A stretch of DNA of 64,000 nt from JAWKZG01 sp041396125 (GCA_041396125.1 JAWKZG010000001.1:992001-1056000); one strand, 5' to 3'. Shown: positions 34,639 to 44,052, counted from the first letter of the stretch. Numbers and translations are program-made. The notes: generated by a model from the sequence alone, not told the origin.

Positions 34639-35880
34639 TTATTCAGCCACCCACTTCCAAACACGCCAATGAGCAAATAAAGAAGGGGCTTTGCTATACA
34701 GCGTACGAAGCCAATGCCCTGCACACTTTTTACGACGTTGCAGTTGCTTAAACTTGCGCATCGCCCACTTCATTATTCTCTCATTTATGTAGTCATAAAC
34801 AGAAGACAGTTCTGACTTTCGGAAAGCACCGTAATAATTAATCCAGCCTTGTATCATCGGATTAATTGCTCTGGCCAACTCTGTGATACCCTGACTAAAA
34901 CAGCCCTTTACCATCGGGTGTTCCTTAATCTTGAGCCGAATAGCCTTGAGGGATTTACGGCTAACCGCTGGAGAAAAACTCACGAAGAATTTCCCCTCCC
35001 TATCTCGACTACTTCTCGGCCTAAAGGTATACCCCAAAAAGTCGAAACTTTGGATGGGGTAGCTGCCTGATCGGTTTGAATCTTTACAGTAGACGATCTT
35101 GGTTTTATCTGGGCAAAGCTCAAGCTTGCATTGTGCAAACCTCGACCTTATATTCCGCTCTACAAACTCCAACTGCTTTTGACTTCGACAATGCACAACG
35201 ATGTCGTCGGCATATCTTTCAAAATGGATGCAAGGGAATTCCTTTTGTATCCAATCATCAAAACCAAGGTGGAGAAATATATTTGCGATAAGTGGACTAA
35301 TAACACCGCCCTGCGGAGTACCCTGCATACGCTGTATTCGTTCCCCATTTGGCATTATTACATCCGCTTTTAACCAGCGTTCAATATACAGCATTGTCCA
35401 TTTACACTGCGTAAATCTCGACACTGCTATCATCACTAATTTGTGATCCAACGCATCAAAGAAACCTCGAATGTCCATGTCCAGAACCCAGTCATCACGC
35501 CAGCATCTGCGCCGCGCCTGAGCAATTGCATCAAGCGCCGATTTTCCCGGACGATAGCCATATGAGTCATCGTGAAAGTACGGTTCCACTAAAGGTTCCA
35601 GGCGTTTCTTGATAACCATCTGTGCGATTCTGTCCGAAATTGTCGGTATCCCAAGTGGCCTTATTTTTCCATTGGACTTGGGAATTTCGACCCGTCGTAC
35701 CGGATGCGGAAAGTAGCTTCCTGACGACAACCTGTTCCAGATTTTGTAAAGATTATTCTTCAAATCAGATTCAAAGTCCTCCATCGTTTGCCCATCAATA
35801 CCAGCCGAGCCTTTGTTGGCTTTGACAGCTAGATAGGCATCCCACACTGCAAATTTGGATAGTTCAAATGACCTTGCCAA
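34639..35880 (-). CDS. ltrA: group II intron reverse transcriptase/maturase
   Basis: A 413-residue intron-encoded protein. Reverse transcriptase motifs run in order: GSAGIDGQTMEDFE, RPLGIPTISDRIAQ, the palm block DIRGFFDALDH, TPQGGVISPLIANIFLH, and FERYADDIVVH with the YADD catalytic pair. The maturase (GIIM-like) region follows (GWINYYGAFRKSEL). No HNH endonuclease follows, so retrohoming would rely on replication forks or exposed single strands. It appears intact and is coded on the same strand as the intron. Confidence 0.92.
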   Translation of the reverse strand: MARSFELSKFAVWDAYLAVKANKGSAGIDGQTMEDFESDLKNNLYKIWNRLSSGSYFPHPVRRVEIPKSNGKIRPLGIPTISDRIAQMVIKKRLEPLVEPYFHDDSYGYRPGKSALDAIAQARRRCWRDDWVLDMDIRGFFDALDHKLVMIAVSRFTQCKWTMLYIERWLKADVIMPNGERIQRMQGTPQGGVISPLIANIFLHLGFDDWIQKEFPCIHFERYADDIVVHCRSQKQLEFVERNIRSRFAQCKLELCPDKTKIVYCKDSNRSGSYPIQSFDFLGYTFRPRSSRDREGKFFVSFSPAVSRKSLKAIRLKIKEHPMVKGCFSQGITELARAINPMIQGWINYYGAFRKSELSSVYDYINERIMKWAMRKFKQLQRRKKCAGHWLRTLYSKAPSLFAHWRVWKWVAE

Positions 35881-37130
35881 GTTTAACTGCTCCTCCCATT
35901 ACTGGTTGACAGCCAAGCTTGACTGAATAACGCAACCCCTTCGCTCCGCTGCCATTACAACAGTTTCAACACTACTACGAGTTGCTCCGCCCCTCTGGTC
36001 TACATTGGTACTTGCAACGTCACTCAATAGAGCTACACCTCTTCCCTTAGCATTAAACCAGCAGGTTCCCACGTTCCACAAAAGAGCCTGGATCAAGCTC
36101 ATGCCGCCTCCACACCGAACGCCACCCAGCCCATAAACAGGTAATGTCTGGATTTGTCCCGGATCAACAACGCTATCCGGTTTTGACGTTAGTTGGTTTG
36201 CTTTTCGACATGTCATCGACGGTTCACTTTCGTTCATCTTCTTGATCCATACCTGACACTTTCAAAGTGCCTTTTCCTACGACGCTCACTACCATGGCTT
36301 TTGACCACAGCAGCTCGTAGTGGTTTGAAGCCGGGTCCTGTAACCAGACTTCGAGGGGCCCACCCTCATCTCTTATGCAGCACAGCCATGTGGATAAATT
36401 CCTTCCACACGCCTTCGTGGCACACCATTGTCCCAGCAGTTTCCTTTTCGGCTCATACTGCCTTGAAAACGTTGGTTTTTAAGCAATTGAGCGAAATGCT
36501 TGCTGGCATATTGTGAACCCCGATCCGAGTGATGTATTAGCCCGGCTTTGGGTCGCCGCTGCCAGATCGCCATCGTCAATGCATCGCACACCAGCTGGGC
36601 GGTCATGCGAGAACTCATGCTCCAGCCCACGACCTTGCGTGAACATAAATCCATCACGACGGCCAGATACAACCAACCTTCCCCGGTCCAGAGGTAGGTG
36701 ATATCACCGGCATAGACCTGGTCAACCTGCTTAACCTCAAACTGACGAGCCAAGTGATTGGCAAACACCGGCTGGGCATGATGACTGTTCGTGGTCGCCT
36801 TATATTTTCTGCGATGGCGAACCTGTACACCCGCGTCTTTCATCAGCTGGCGCGCTTTGGTACGACTGACCGCGATGCCTTGTGCTGCTAAGGCCTTTTT
36901 CATCCGCCGACTGCCGTAACAATGCCCACAGCGTTGATCGATGGCCTTGATGGCTAGCAACCTTACCTGATGCTCTGACTCGCTCACGAGACGCACGCGC
37001 AGCCAACGATAATAGCCGCTGCGTGTCACACCCAACACCTCACATTGCAGGCGGATGGGATAGGTATTCTTGTGTTGGGTGATGAACCGATATCTCAACG
37101 CGGTTCGCTGGCAAAGAATACCGTCGCTTC

Positions 37131-38525
37131 CTAAGAAACACCCGCGATGGACACCGTTTCGGTCAGCGCATACCCGAACGCCGCTGCGCGCCGGCGCAGC
37201 TGCTTCACAACCCGTTCTTGGTAGCGCTGCTCGTAGTAGTCAGCTCCAGCGTCCTGGTATGGTTGACCATAACGTAGTGCATGGTAGAGCAACACGGTCA
37301 ATTTACGTGCGGTTGCGGTCACCGCTTTGGCCTTACCAATCCTCGCAGCCAGCCGTCGATAAAAGGCACCAAGCGCCGTGTCCGTACGCCCAACGGTCAC
37401 CGCCGACAGACGAAGATGTGCCGTCAGCCGGTTACTCGTCTTGCGGCTATGTGACGATAACACTTTACCGCCTGAGATCTTACTGCCCGGCGATAAGCCG
37501 AGCCAGGACGTAAAGTGCTTCGCACTCGGCCAACGACTCAGATCGGTGCCGCACTCGCTGATCAATTTCAACGCGAGATACGGACCACAGCCGTGAATTT
37601 GCGTCAGATCGACTCCGAGCAGATGATACAGCATCTGGCGCACATCAAAGGCCAGCGCATTCGGTTGCCGGCCGCGATAACGGGCTTTGGGCACCGGCAC
37701 CTCAGGCACGGGGATTGGGGCACAAAGCTGCGCCAGTGTACGTTCAATTTCGACATCGCAGGCCGTCACCTGACGCTGGTAAAAATCGTACAGCTCAATC
37801 GCCTGGGTCAGCGCGAATACATGCTCTGGCTGGTAGTTGCCCGTTAACGCCTCGCCGATGGTCTCTACCGAGGCTTTGCAGCGGCTATCGCGCAACGCCG
37901 CCAGTACCTCGACATCCCGCTCACCCGCCACGATGGCCCGTAGAATTTTCATCCCCGTCGCACCGGTGATATCGGTCACGACCTGGTGCAGCTGGATATT
38001 CATGTACGACAGCGCCTTTTGCATATGCTGAATATGCGCCGCAGCATAATCCAGTAACCGTTCGCGCTGGCGTAAATAGGCGCGCAACCCGGCAATATCC
38101 CGGTCGGGGCGAAAACTGGCGCGCAGCAGACCAAACGCATGCAGCTTCTGTAGCCATTGGGCATCATTGATGTCGGTTTTGCGGCCAGGCACTGCTTTCG
38201 CCTCTCGTGCGTTAACCAATTGCGCATCAATGCCGTGATCTTGGAGAATCTCAAAGACCGCGACCCAATATACGCCCGTCGATTCCATCGCTACGGTCGT
38301 GATCTTGTGTTTGACCAACCACTCGGCCAGCCGATGGAGTTCTTGGGTGAAGGTGCCGAAGGTTTGAACGGGCTGTTCATCTAGCTCTGGAGAAATCGCC
38401 ACCACGTGAAACGTCGAGCCGATATCAATACCCGCTGCGTGATCATGGAGAATAGAGAGTTCTTGCGTTTGTGCCGACTTTTTACGCCGTGTAGCCATCG
38501 TCTGACCTCCGATAACATTGAGCAT
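37131..38525 (-). CDS. IS110-family transposase (DEDD recombinase)
   Basis: A 464-residue transposase. The N-terminal RuvC-like domain has HAAGIDIGSTFHVVA with the first Asp, VAMESTGVYW with the Glu, and KTDINDAQWLQKLH with the last acidic pair. The C-terminal transposase_20 domain (IHGCGPYLALKLISECG, FTSWLGLSPGSKISGGKVL) carries the catalytic serine region. Its stop codon lies at the very end of the element. The gene fills the element except for about 210 bp upstream, the layout of the IS110/IS621 group. It looks intact and potentially active. Confidence 0.9.
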   Translation of the reverse strand: MLNVIGGQTMATRRKKSAQTQELSILHDHAAGIDIGSTFHVVAISPELDEQPVQTFGTFTQELHRLAEWLVKHKITTVAMESTGVYWVAVFEILQDHGIDAQLVNAREAKAVPGRKTDINDAQWLQKLHAFGLLRASFRPDRDIAGLRAYLRQRERLLDYAAAHIQHMQKALSYMNIQLHQVVTDITGATGMKILRAIVAGERDVEVLAALRDSRCKASVETIGEALTGNYQPEHVFALTQAIELYDFYQRQVTACDVEIERTLAQLCAPIPVPEVPVPKARYRGRQPNALAFDVRQMLYHLLGVDLTQIHGCGPYLALKLISECGTDLSRWPSAKHFTSWLGLSPGSKISGGKVLSSHSRKTSNRLTAHLRLSAVTVGRTDTALGAFYRRLAARIGKAKAVTATARKLTVLLYHALRYGQPYQDAGADYYEQRYQERVVKQLRRRAAAFGYALTETVSIAGVS

Positions 38526-38735
38526 CGGTGCAAGGACGGGATCGCGGATTACATTACCTTCCTAAACGGGGTCGATTGAACGCCACCACAGTCAAGTCCG
38601 CAGCTCTCCCTGGACCAGGTTTTTTGACGGGATCATCATCACCAAGAAGCGAACGGTCACTGTCCTTGCAACGCCATCAGTCTCGCGCCAAACCGTGTTT
38701 CTGTCCAGACAAGGTTCGATACATCGGATGAAGGG
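37132..38735 (-). mobile_element. IS110-family insertion sequence
   Basis: The borders come from joining the two parts of orfA in frame, giving a 1,604-bp element without terminal inverted repeats or target duplication, as usual for this family. Each border could shift by a base or two because of the shared T and C runs. Confidence 0.8.
38526..38735 (-). ncRNA. candidate IS110 bridge RNA region
   Basis: The only sizeable non-coding part of the IS110 element, 210 bp upstream of the transposase. In the IS621/IS110 group this left-end region is transcribed into a bridge RNA whose two loops pair with target and donor DNA. Position and size fit; I have not folded it. Confidence 0.45.
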
Positions 38736-39029
38736 TTTTTTAATACGTCACGCTCCATCTCCAAGCGCTTGACCCGCGCTTTGAGCTCGCGTATCTGCTG
38801 TTGCTCAGCGGTCAATGTGCCGTTGCCACGAAACGACTGGCCATCCCCCTGCTGCTTGGATTCCTTGACCCAGCGGCTTAACAAACGGGCATCAATGCCC
38901 AGATGCGTGGCCGCTTCACTCGGCCGGTAATTCTGCTCCGTGACCAAGCTGACCGCGTCTAATTTAAATTCTTTCGTGTATTTCTTACGAGTTGTCATAG
39001 TTACCTACCTCAGTTAAGTCGATTATCCC

Positions 39030-39043
39030 TTAACTGACTGGTA
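39030..39043. repeat. IS3-family element terminal inverted repeat, right
   Basis: TTAACTGACTGGTA, the inverse of the left end with one mismatch. It lies about 30 bp upstream of orfA and marks the point where the IS1 fragment is cut. Confidence 0.75.
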
Positions 39044-39044
39044 C

Positions 39045-39332
39045 TCATACAGTAGACCACGTCAGCCTTTTTTTTAGTTCGCTAATCACCGTCGAAGGAC
39101 TGATTTTTAAAACCCGGGCGGTATCGCGGATACCACTGCCGTTGAGCGCCATTTCCACCACCGCCTCTTTGACCTCCAGCACGTAGCCTCTATTCTTATA
39201 ATGACCGATGAAGGTGACCCGAGCGCAAGCCGCGTTACGGCAACGATAGCGTTGCTGACCGCTAGCGAGTTGGCCATGTTTAACAATATCCGTGCTGTTG
39301 CACGCCGGACAGTGAACCGGTTCTAATACCAT
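39045..39332 (-). pseudogene. insA: IS1-family InsA fragment
   Basis: About 90 codons of an IS1 InsA-type protein. The zinc-ribbon CPACNSTDIVKHGQ and CRNAACARVTF is at the N-terminus, and the HTH (GSGIRDTARVLKISPSTVI) follows. An A8 run near the end is a plausible InsA-InsB frameshift site. The IS3-family element cuts in right after it, and the catalytic InsB part is missing, so this copy is dead. Confidence 0.75.
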
Positions 39333-39443
39333 GGCTTATCTCATAAGTGACTTCAAACTCACCCAACCCTAGCGACTCAGCAATATCTTGTAAAGCCAGT
39401 AAATACACATCTTTAGAACACTACCCGCTACCCATTAGCCGAT

Positions 39444-40649
39444 TTACTCATGCCGCAGTGCATCAATGGGATTTAAACTGGCCGCCTGGCGGGCCGGAAA
39501 ATAGCCGAAAACGACTCCGACAGCCGCCGAGAACAGAAACGCTACCAGCACAATGGTGCCATTGAACACGAACGGCATTTGCATCAAATCGGACAGCAGC
39601 AGCGACGCGCCCAGCGCCAGAGTAATCCCGATCACGCCGCCGAGCGAAGACAGCACTACCGCCTCCACCAGAAACTGCAGCAGCACTTCGCGCTCCAGCG
39701 CGCCGATAGCCAGCCGGATACCGATTTCACGGGTGCGCTCGGTGACTGATACCAGCATGATATTCATGATGCCAATGCCACCCACCAGCAGACTGACGGC
39801 GGCGACAGCCCCCAGCAACATGGTGAGTATGCGGGTGGTGCCGCTCAGCATATTGCTGATCTCTTTCATGTCCATGACGGAAAAATCGTCATCTTCAGCC
39901 GGGGCTATATGACGCCGTTTACGCAGCAGCTCGGTGATCGCCTGCTCGGTTTTTTCTGTCGATGCGCCGTCTTTGACCGAAACCTGGATCAGACTTACAT
40001 CCTGATTGCCGGCAATCCGTCGTTGAAAGGTGCGTAAAGGCAGCAGGATCAGATTGTCCTGATCGGTGCCCATGGTGGACTGGCCTTTGCTTCGCAGCAG
40101 GCCAATCACCTGGCAGGACAGCGTCTTGAAGCGGATTTTTGCACCCAGCGGGTCCTGATTACCGAACAGTTCATCGCGCACCGTCGCCCCCAGAATGCAG
40201 ACCGCTTTGCCGGCTCTTGACTCGGCCTCGGCAAACTGGCGACCGGACTCGATCTGCCAGTTGGCGGCCTGAAAATAGCGGTTATCCACCCCGCTGACCG
40301 TAGTGGACCAGTTCTTATTGCCGAATACAGCCGTCACCGCGGCTGAAGCGGATGGCGCCACAATCGCAATGGTATTGATATCCCGCAGCATGGCATCGGC
40401 ATCGGCCAGATCGAACGCCTTGGCACCAGAGCGCTGGCCCATACCTATGCGCTGCCCCGGCGTGACCAGCAGCAGATTGCTGCCTAGACTGGCGATTTGT
40501 TCGGTCACCTGGGCAGTCGCGCCGCCGCCCAGCGTCACCATGATAATCACCGCCGCCACACCAATCACGATACCCAGAATCGTCAGAAACGAGCGCAGGA
40601 CATTGCGGCGTATCTCGCGCAGTGCCAGTAACAGTGCATTCCATAACAT
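39444..40649 (-). CDS. MacB-type ABC transporter permease
   Basis: A 401-residue FtsX/MacB-fold membrane protein. The first helix (LRSFLTILGIVIGVAAVIIMVTLGGG in two parts) is followed by a periplasmic domain of about 230 residues. Three further helices (ILTMLLGAVAAVSLLVGGIGIMNIM onward) and the motif VTERTREIGIRLAIGA complete the FtsX domain. In E. coli MacB this domain is fused to the ATPase; here they are separate genes overlapping by one base (TGATG). It forms a macrolide/lipopeptide/toxin-type exporter with the adaptor upstream. A TolC-like partner may be the outer-membrane factor at 44-45.5 kb. Confidence 0.88.
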   Translation of the reverse strand: MLWNALLLALREIRRNVLRSFLTILGIVIGVAAVIIMVTLGGGATAQVTEQIASLGSNLLLVTPGQRIGMGQRSGAKAFDLADADAMLRDINTIAIVAPSASAAVTAVFGNKNWSTTVSGVDNRYFQAANWQIESGRQFAEAESRAGKAVCILGATVRDELFGNQDPLGAKIRFKTLSCQVIGLLRSKGQSTMGTDQDNLILLPLRTFQRRIAGNQDVSLIQVSVKDGASTEKTEQAITELLRKRRHIAPAEDDDFSVMDMKEISNMLSGTTRILTMLLGAVAAVSLLVGGIGIMNIMLVSVTERTREIGIRLAIGALEREVLLQFLVEAVVLSSLGGVIGITLALGASLLLSDLMQMPFVFNGTIVLVAFLFSAAVGVVFGYFPARQAASLNPIDALRHE

Positions 40650-41398
40650 CAGCTGCGGCCTCGCTGGATGGTATCCGACTGCACCCGTCCATCCCGGAAA
40701 ATAATGCTGCGTTTGGCGTATTCCGCCATATCCTGCTCGTGCGTCACCATCACGATGGTAATCCCCTGCTCACGATTAAAACGGCTCAGCAAGCTCATGA
40801 TTTCCTGACTGCGGGCGGTGTCCAGATTGCCGGTCGGCTCGTCCGCGAACAGCACCGTGGGCTGGGTTGCGATAGCGCGGGCAATTGCCACCCGCTGCTG
40901 CTGTCCGCCGGAAAGTTCACCAGGGGTGTGGTGGGCCCATTCTTGCAGTCCGACCGCAGCCAGTGCCGCCAGTGCGGCTGTACGGCGCTGCGCCGCTGGT
41001 GTGCCGCGATAGACCAGCGGTAATTCGACATTTTCCAGTGCCGAGGTACGGCTTAACAGATTAAAGCCCTGAAACACAAAGCCCAGATACTGACGCCGCA
41101 ACAGTGCACGCTGATTGCGCGTCAACTGCCCCACCGCTACGCCCTTGAAAAAGTAGTCGCCCGCACTGGGGGTATCCAGACAACCGAGAATATTCAAACA
41201 GGTGGATTTGCCGGAGCCGCTCGGTCCCATCACCGCTACAAACTCACCCTGGCGGATACGCAGATCAACCCCGCGTAGAGCCTGCATCGAGGCCATGCCG
41301 GTGCCGTAGACTTTGGTGACCCCGCGCAGTTCCAGCAGGACATCGCCCGCAGGTTCAGGCTCTAACGGCCCGGTCGATACCGTTTCTTCGCTGGCCAT
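40649..41398 (-). CDS. MacB-type ABC transporter ATP-binding protein
   Basis: A 249-residue ATPase of the MacB/LolD group. Walker A is GPSGSGKST, the signature LSGGQQQRVAIARAIA, Walker B VLFADEPTGNLD and the His loop VTHEQDMAEYA. The ATG lies two bases after the adaptor stop and its own stop overlaps the permease start. MacB drives periplasmic conformational pumping rather than classical transport across the inner membrane. Confidence 0.9.
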   Translation of the reverse strand: MASEETVSTGPLEPEPAGDVLLELRGVTKVYGTGMASMQALRGVDLRIRQGEFVAVMGPSGSGKSTCLNILGCLDTPSAGDYFFKGVAVGQLTRNQRALLRRQYLGFVFQGFNLLSRTSALENVELPLVYRGTPAAQRRTAALAALAAVGLQEWAHHTPGELSGGQQQRVAIARAIATQPTVLFADEPTGNLDTARSQEIMSLLSRFNREQGITIVMVTHEQDMAEYAKRSIIFRDGRVQSDTIQRGRS

Positions 41399-41400
41399 AC

Positions 41401-42684
41401 TTAATCGGAGGCCGCCAGCATATCGATAATAACCGGCGTGCCGGGCTGCAAATCACCGGCACTCACCACCGTCCAGATACCGTCGCTGGCACCCGTGCTC
41501 ACCGTGAGCGCAACCGGCTGGTCAGCTTGCAGTATCCAGATCTGCGACTTGCCATTAGCCGGTTCCTCCCGCCGTCCGGCTGTTATGCGCGGGGGCCGGG
41601 GCAGCAGTCGGCTGAGCAACCCGCCGCCGCCGGATGCTTGTTCTTCCTGCACCGGCGGCGCAAAGCGCAGCGCAGCATTGGGAATCAGAATCGCATCCTC
41701 GACCCGGTTGACGACAATCTCGGCTGTAGCAGTCATGCCCGGTCGCAGCGACAGATCCGAATTGTCCACCTGCAGCACTGTCTCGTAGGTGATTACGCCG
41801 TCAACTTCCTGCGAGCCGTAACGGACCTGAATAATGTGCGCCGGAAAATCCCGCTCCGGGTAGGCATCAACCGTGAACGTAGCCTCCTGCCCTGCCCTGA
41901 CCTGGCCAACATCGGCCTCATCCACGAAGACATGCAATTCCATTTTGGTCAGATCCTCCGCCAGCGTAAACAGAACCGGTGCCTGCAGCGATGCGGCTAC
42001 CGTCTGACCGGGATCGACATTGCGCTGCAGCACCACCCCGTTGATCGGGGAGCGCACAATGGCTTTTTTCAGATCAGTTTCATGAATAACCAGCGATGCC
42101 TGGGCTTCCGACACCGACGCCTTGGCGATAGCTTCATCGGCCTCGGCCCGCGCCAGCGTGGCCTGCGCCGAGTCCAGCTCGCTTTCCGAAGGCGTTTTAC
42201 CACCGCTGAGCTGGTACGCACGCCGCAGCCGCCTCAGATCATTGCTGGCCTCGACAATAGTGGCCTGCGCCTGCCGCACTCTGGCCTGCGCCGAATCCAG
42301 TGCGGCCCTGGCCTGCAGCAGCTGTGCTTCGAGCTTGCTGGTATCCAGCCGCACCAGTACCTGATCCACCTCGACCTGATCATTGTAGTCAACCTCGACC
42401 TGGGCGATGGTGCCGGATACTTCCGTGCCTATATCCACCTGATTGGTCGGCTCCAGATTGCCGGTCGCAGTAACCAAAACCGTCAGATCACCCCGCTGCA
42501 CGGCCTGGGTCTGATAATGCACCGTGTCGTCGGTCTGCCTGCTCTGCCAGAACCACCACACCACCAGTGCCAGCAACAGCAGTGCCAGCCACCACCAGGG
42601 CCTGATGCGCGCCAGACCGGTACGCTTGGCAAGGCCAAGACTGGCTTCCACCTCGGACGTTGTCAGTGTCTTGCCCTCGGGCAT
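41401..42684 (-). CDS. MacA-type periplasmic adaptor (HlyD family)
   Basis: A 427-residue membrane-fusion protein. An N-terminal helix (WWWLALLLLALVVWWFW) anchors it in the inner membrane. A lipoyl half-motif, a coiled-coil hairpin (LEAQLLQARAALDSAQARVRQAQA in parts) and the second lipoyl half (AIVRSPINGVVLQRNVDPGQTV) follow, then beta-barrel domains. The C-terminal part has a Gly/Arg-rich insert (ASGGGGLLSRLLPRPP). It is the first gene of a three-gene operon with the MacB-type ATPase and permease. An AGGAG precedes the ATG. Confidence 0.87.
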   Translation of the reverse strand: MPEGKTLTTSEVEASLGLAKRTGLARIRPWWWLALLLLALVVWWFWQSRQTDDTVHYQTQAVQRGDLTVLVTATGNLEPTNQVDIGTEVSGTIAQVEVDYNDQVEVDQVLVRLDTSKLEAQLLQARAALDSAQARVRQAQATIVEASNDLRRLRRAYQLSGGKTPSESELDSAQATLARAEADEAIAKASVSEAQASLVIHETDLKKAIVRSPINGVVLQRNVDPGQTVAASLQAPVLFTLAEDLTKMELHVFVDEADVGQVRAGQEATFTVDAYPERDFPAHIIQVRYGSQEVDGVITYETVLQVDNSDLSLRPGMTATAEIVVNRVEDAILIPNAALRFAPPVQEEQASGGGGLLSRLLPRPPRITAGRREEPANGKSQIWILQADQPVALTVSTGASDGIWTVVSAGDLQPGTPVIIDMLAASD

Positions 42685-42786
42685 GGCGCAATACTCCTGT
42701 AAGTTTAAATTCGACGCTTGATCACAACTTACTCTTGCACAGCAAATTCACAATAAGGGAAAAACACTAACCCGCTTCGGTTTCTA

Positions 42787-44052
42787 TTAAGCCCGTGCAG
42801 CAACCGGTGCATCGTCCAGGCTGACCGGCGGTATGGTGCGACTGATCAGATTGCCGCTCAGAATCGCCGCGAGCATAACACTGGCCAGCGGTAACAAGCC
42901 GTGCCCTGGCAACAGGCTCGGCAGTGCCCCCAGCAGACCGCCCAGCGAGAACATCAGCGTGGTGAACGCCGCCGAGGCGCTACCGCCCTGGGTCGGGAAA
43001 AAACTCATGTATAAAGTCATACCGGCCGGATTGATCAGGCCCATGCTGCCGACACTCAGCATGATCAAGGGTACAACTACCGGCAAGCGGGCCAGATCGA
43101 ACAACACCACCAGAAAAAAAGCAGCCACCACCAGCAGCTGAAAACGCATACCAAAACGGAACAAAGCCTGGGGATCGCACTTCCCCAACAAGCGCATACT
43201 GATGAAGTTATTGCTTATCAGTACCAGAATATTGGCCCCGAACAGGATCGGAAACAGCGTTTCGCTGACCTGAAAATAATCCATATACAAAAAAGCGGAC
43301 TGGGTGATAAAAATCATGATCACACTGCCGCTCAGGGCCATCGCGACCGGAAACCGGATCGCAATCCGCTGCCCGTTCTGGCGGTGGGAAATCACAGCCC
43401 AATACTGCCGAAAAACCGATAGCAGCGATATCGAGCGACGCGCTACGGTATTGGTTTCAGGTATGACCAGCGTCAGTACCAGCCCCAGCACCAGGGCATA
43501 GACGGCGAACAGCCAGAAAATCGAGTGCCAGCCAAAATGCAATAAGTAGGTGCCGACAGCCGGTGCCACCAGCGGGGCCAGCATCACAATCATCATCACG
43601 ATAGCAAAGCGCTTGCCGGCTTCGATAGGACTGAACACATCACGCACCAGCGCCATAGAGATAACGGTCGCGAAGCCACCACCCAGCGCCTGCACGAAAC
43701 GCCAGACCAGCACTTGCTCCACGCTGCTGGCAAACAGGATGCCCATCGTGGCGCAAAAAAACAGCGCCAGCCCGCTCAGGCCGATCACCTTGCGCCCGAT
43801 CTGATCGGAAATCGGACCGCCGAAAAACTGCCCGATTGAATAACCGAGCAGATAGGTACTGACCGTCGCGCTGACCAGACGGATATCCACGCCGAAAAAA
43901 TCCGCCAGCGTCGGCAATGCCGGCAGATAGGCATCCATGGTGAGTGGACCCAGCGCGATCAACGCACCGACGAACACTAAAAAATAGGCTGGCAGCTGCG
44001 ATGCTGTAATCCGTGTCGCAGCTGCGGTTGTTACTGCAGAGCTTGTTGTCAT
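42787..44052 (-). CDS. Bcr/CflA family MFS multidrug efflux pump
   Basis: A 421-residue major-facilitator protein with twelve hydrophobic segments. TMDAYLPALPTLADFF and the loop motif GPISDQIGRKVIGL are typical of Bcr/CflA drug:proton antiporters, as is WRFVQALGGGFATVISMALVRD. It lies 21 bp after the outer-membrane factor gene, on the same strand, so it is probably the last gene of the RND operon. Drug range not predictable. Confidence 0.87.
   Translation of the reverse strand: MTTSSAVTTAAATRITASQLPAYFLVFVGALIALGPLTMDAYLPALPTLADFFGVDIRLVSATVSTYLLGYSIGQFFGGPISDQIGRKVIGLSGLALFFCATMGILFASSVEQVLVWRFVQALGGGFATVISMALVRDVFSPIEAGKRFAIVMMIVMLAPLVAPAVGTYLLHFGWHSIFWLFAVYALVLGLVLTLVIPETNTVARRSISLLSVFRQYWAVISHRQNGQRIAIRFPVAMALSGSVIMIFITQSAFLYMDYFQVSETLFPILFGANILVLISNNFISMRLLGKCDPQALFRFGMRFQLLVVAAFFLVVLFDLARLPVVVPLIMLSVGSMGLINPAGMTLYMSFFPTQGGSASAAFTTLMFSLGGLLGALPSLLPGHGLLPLASVMLAAILSGNLISRTIPPVSLDDAPVAARA

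Larger units (their letters stand above)
34560..36425 (-). mobile_element. group II intron inserted in the IS3 orfB
   Basis: The minus-strand intron starts GTGTGCCACG, fitting the GUGYG consensus, and ends in AC as expected. It has a recognisable domain V (34602-34635) and encodes a reverse transcriptase in domain IV. The insertion point is inside the codon after WDN of the IS3 transposase. Length 1,866 nt. The 545 bases upstream of the reverse transcriptase would be the domain I-III part of the ribozyme. Confidence 0.85.
34360..37098 (-). pseudogene. IS3-family transposase OrfB, split by a group II intron
   Basis: Exon 1 (36426-37098) begins RYRFITQHKNTYPIRLQCEV and carries the DDE-domain aspartates in GDITYLWTGEGWLYLAVVMD and HHSDRGSQYAS. 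It stops within the WDN motif. Exon 2 (34360-34559) continues with VVESFFGSLKQECVHWR, which has the catalytic Glu, and ends FEQQLLATQYAA. The exons total 873 nt, exactly 291 codons including the stop, so removal of the intron restores the whole enzyme. The first codon is a TTG that overlaps the orfA stop (TTGA). IS3 elements usually make OrfAB by a -1 frameshift. Confidence 0.8.
37095..38998 (-). pseudogene. IS3-family OrfA, split by an IS110-family element
   Basis: Exon 1 (38736-38998) begins MTTRKKYTKEFKLDAVSLV, an HTH protein with the leucine-zipper-like segment QQQIRELKARVKRLEMERDV. It stops at DVLK. The last codons (KEATVFFASEPR) lie at 37095-37131, on the other side of the IS110 element. 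Joined, they give 300 nt, 99 residues, the normal OrfA size. Unlike the intron, the IS110 element cannot be spliced out of the RNA. Confidence 0.78.
34350..39043 (-). mobile_element. IS3-family insertion sequence carrying two nested insertions
   Basis: Terminal repeats TACCARTCAGTTAA bound an element that is 1,224 bp once its two passengers are removed, a normal IS3 length. orfA is interrupted by an IS110-family element (37132-38735) and orfB by a group II intron (34560-36425). The bases next to the two ends do not form a target duplication (TAG on the left, CTC on the right). The flanks are an integrase fragment and an IS1 fragment, so a deletion or recombination probably occurred after insertion. 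The element cannot currently make an intact OrfA. Confidence 0.8.

Noticed and set aside
41527..42702. Long plus-strand open frame (391 codons) opposite the MacA-type adaptor
   Set aside because: It mirrors a well-supported gene on the other strand, has no family features and has a His/Gln/Arg-rich shadow composition.
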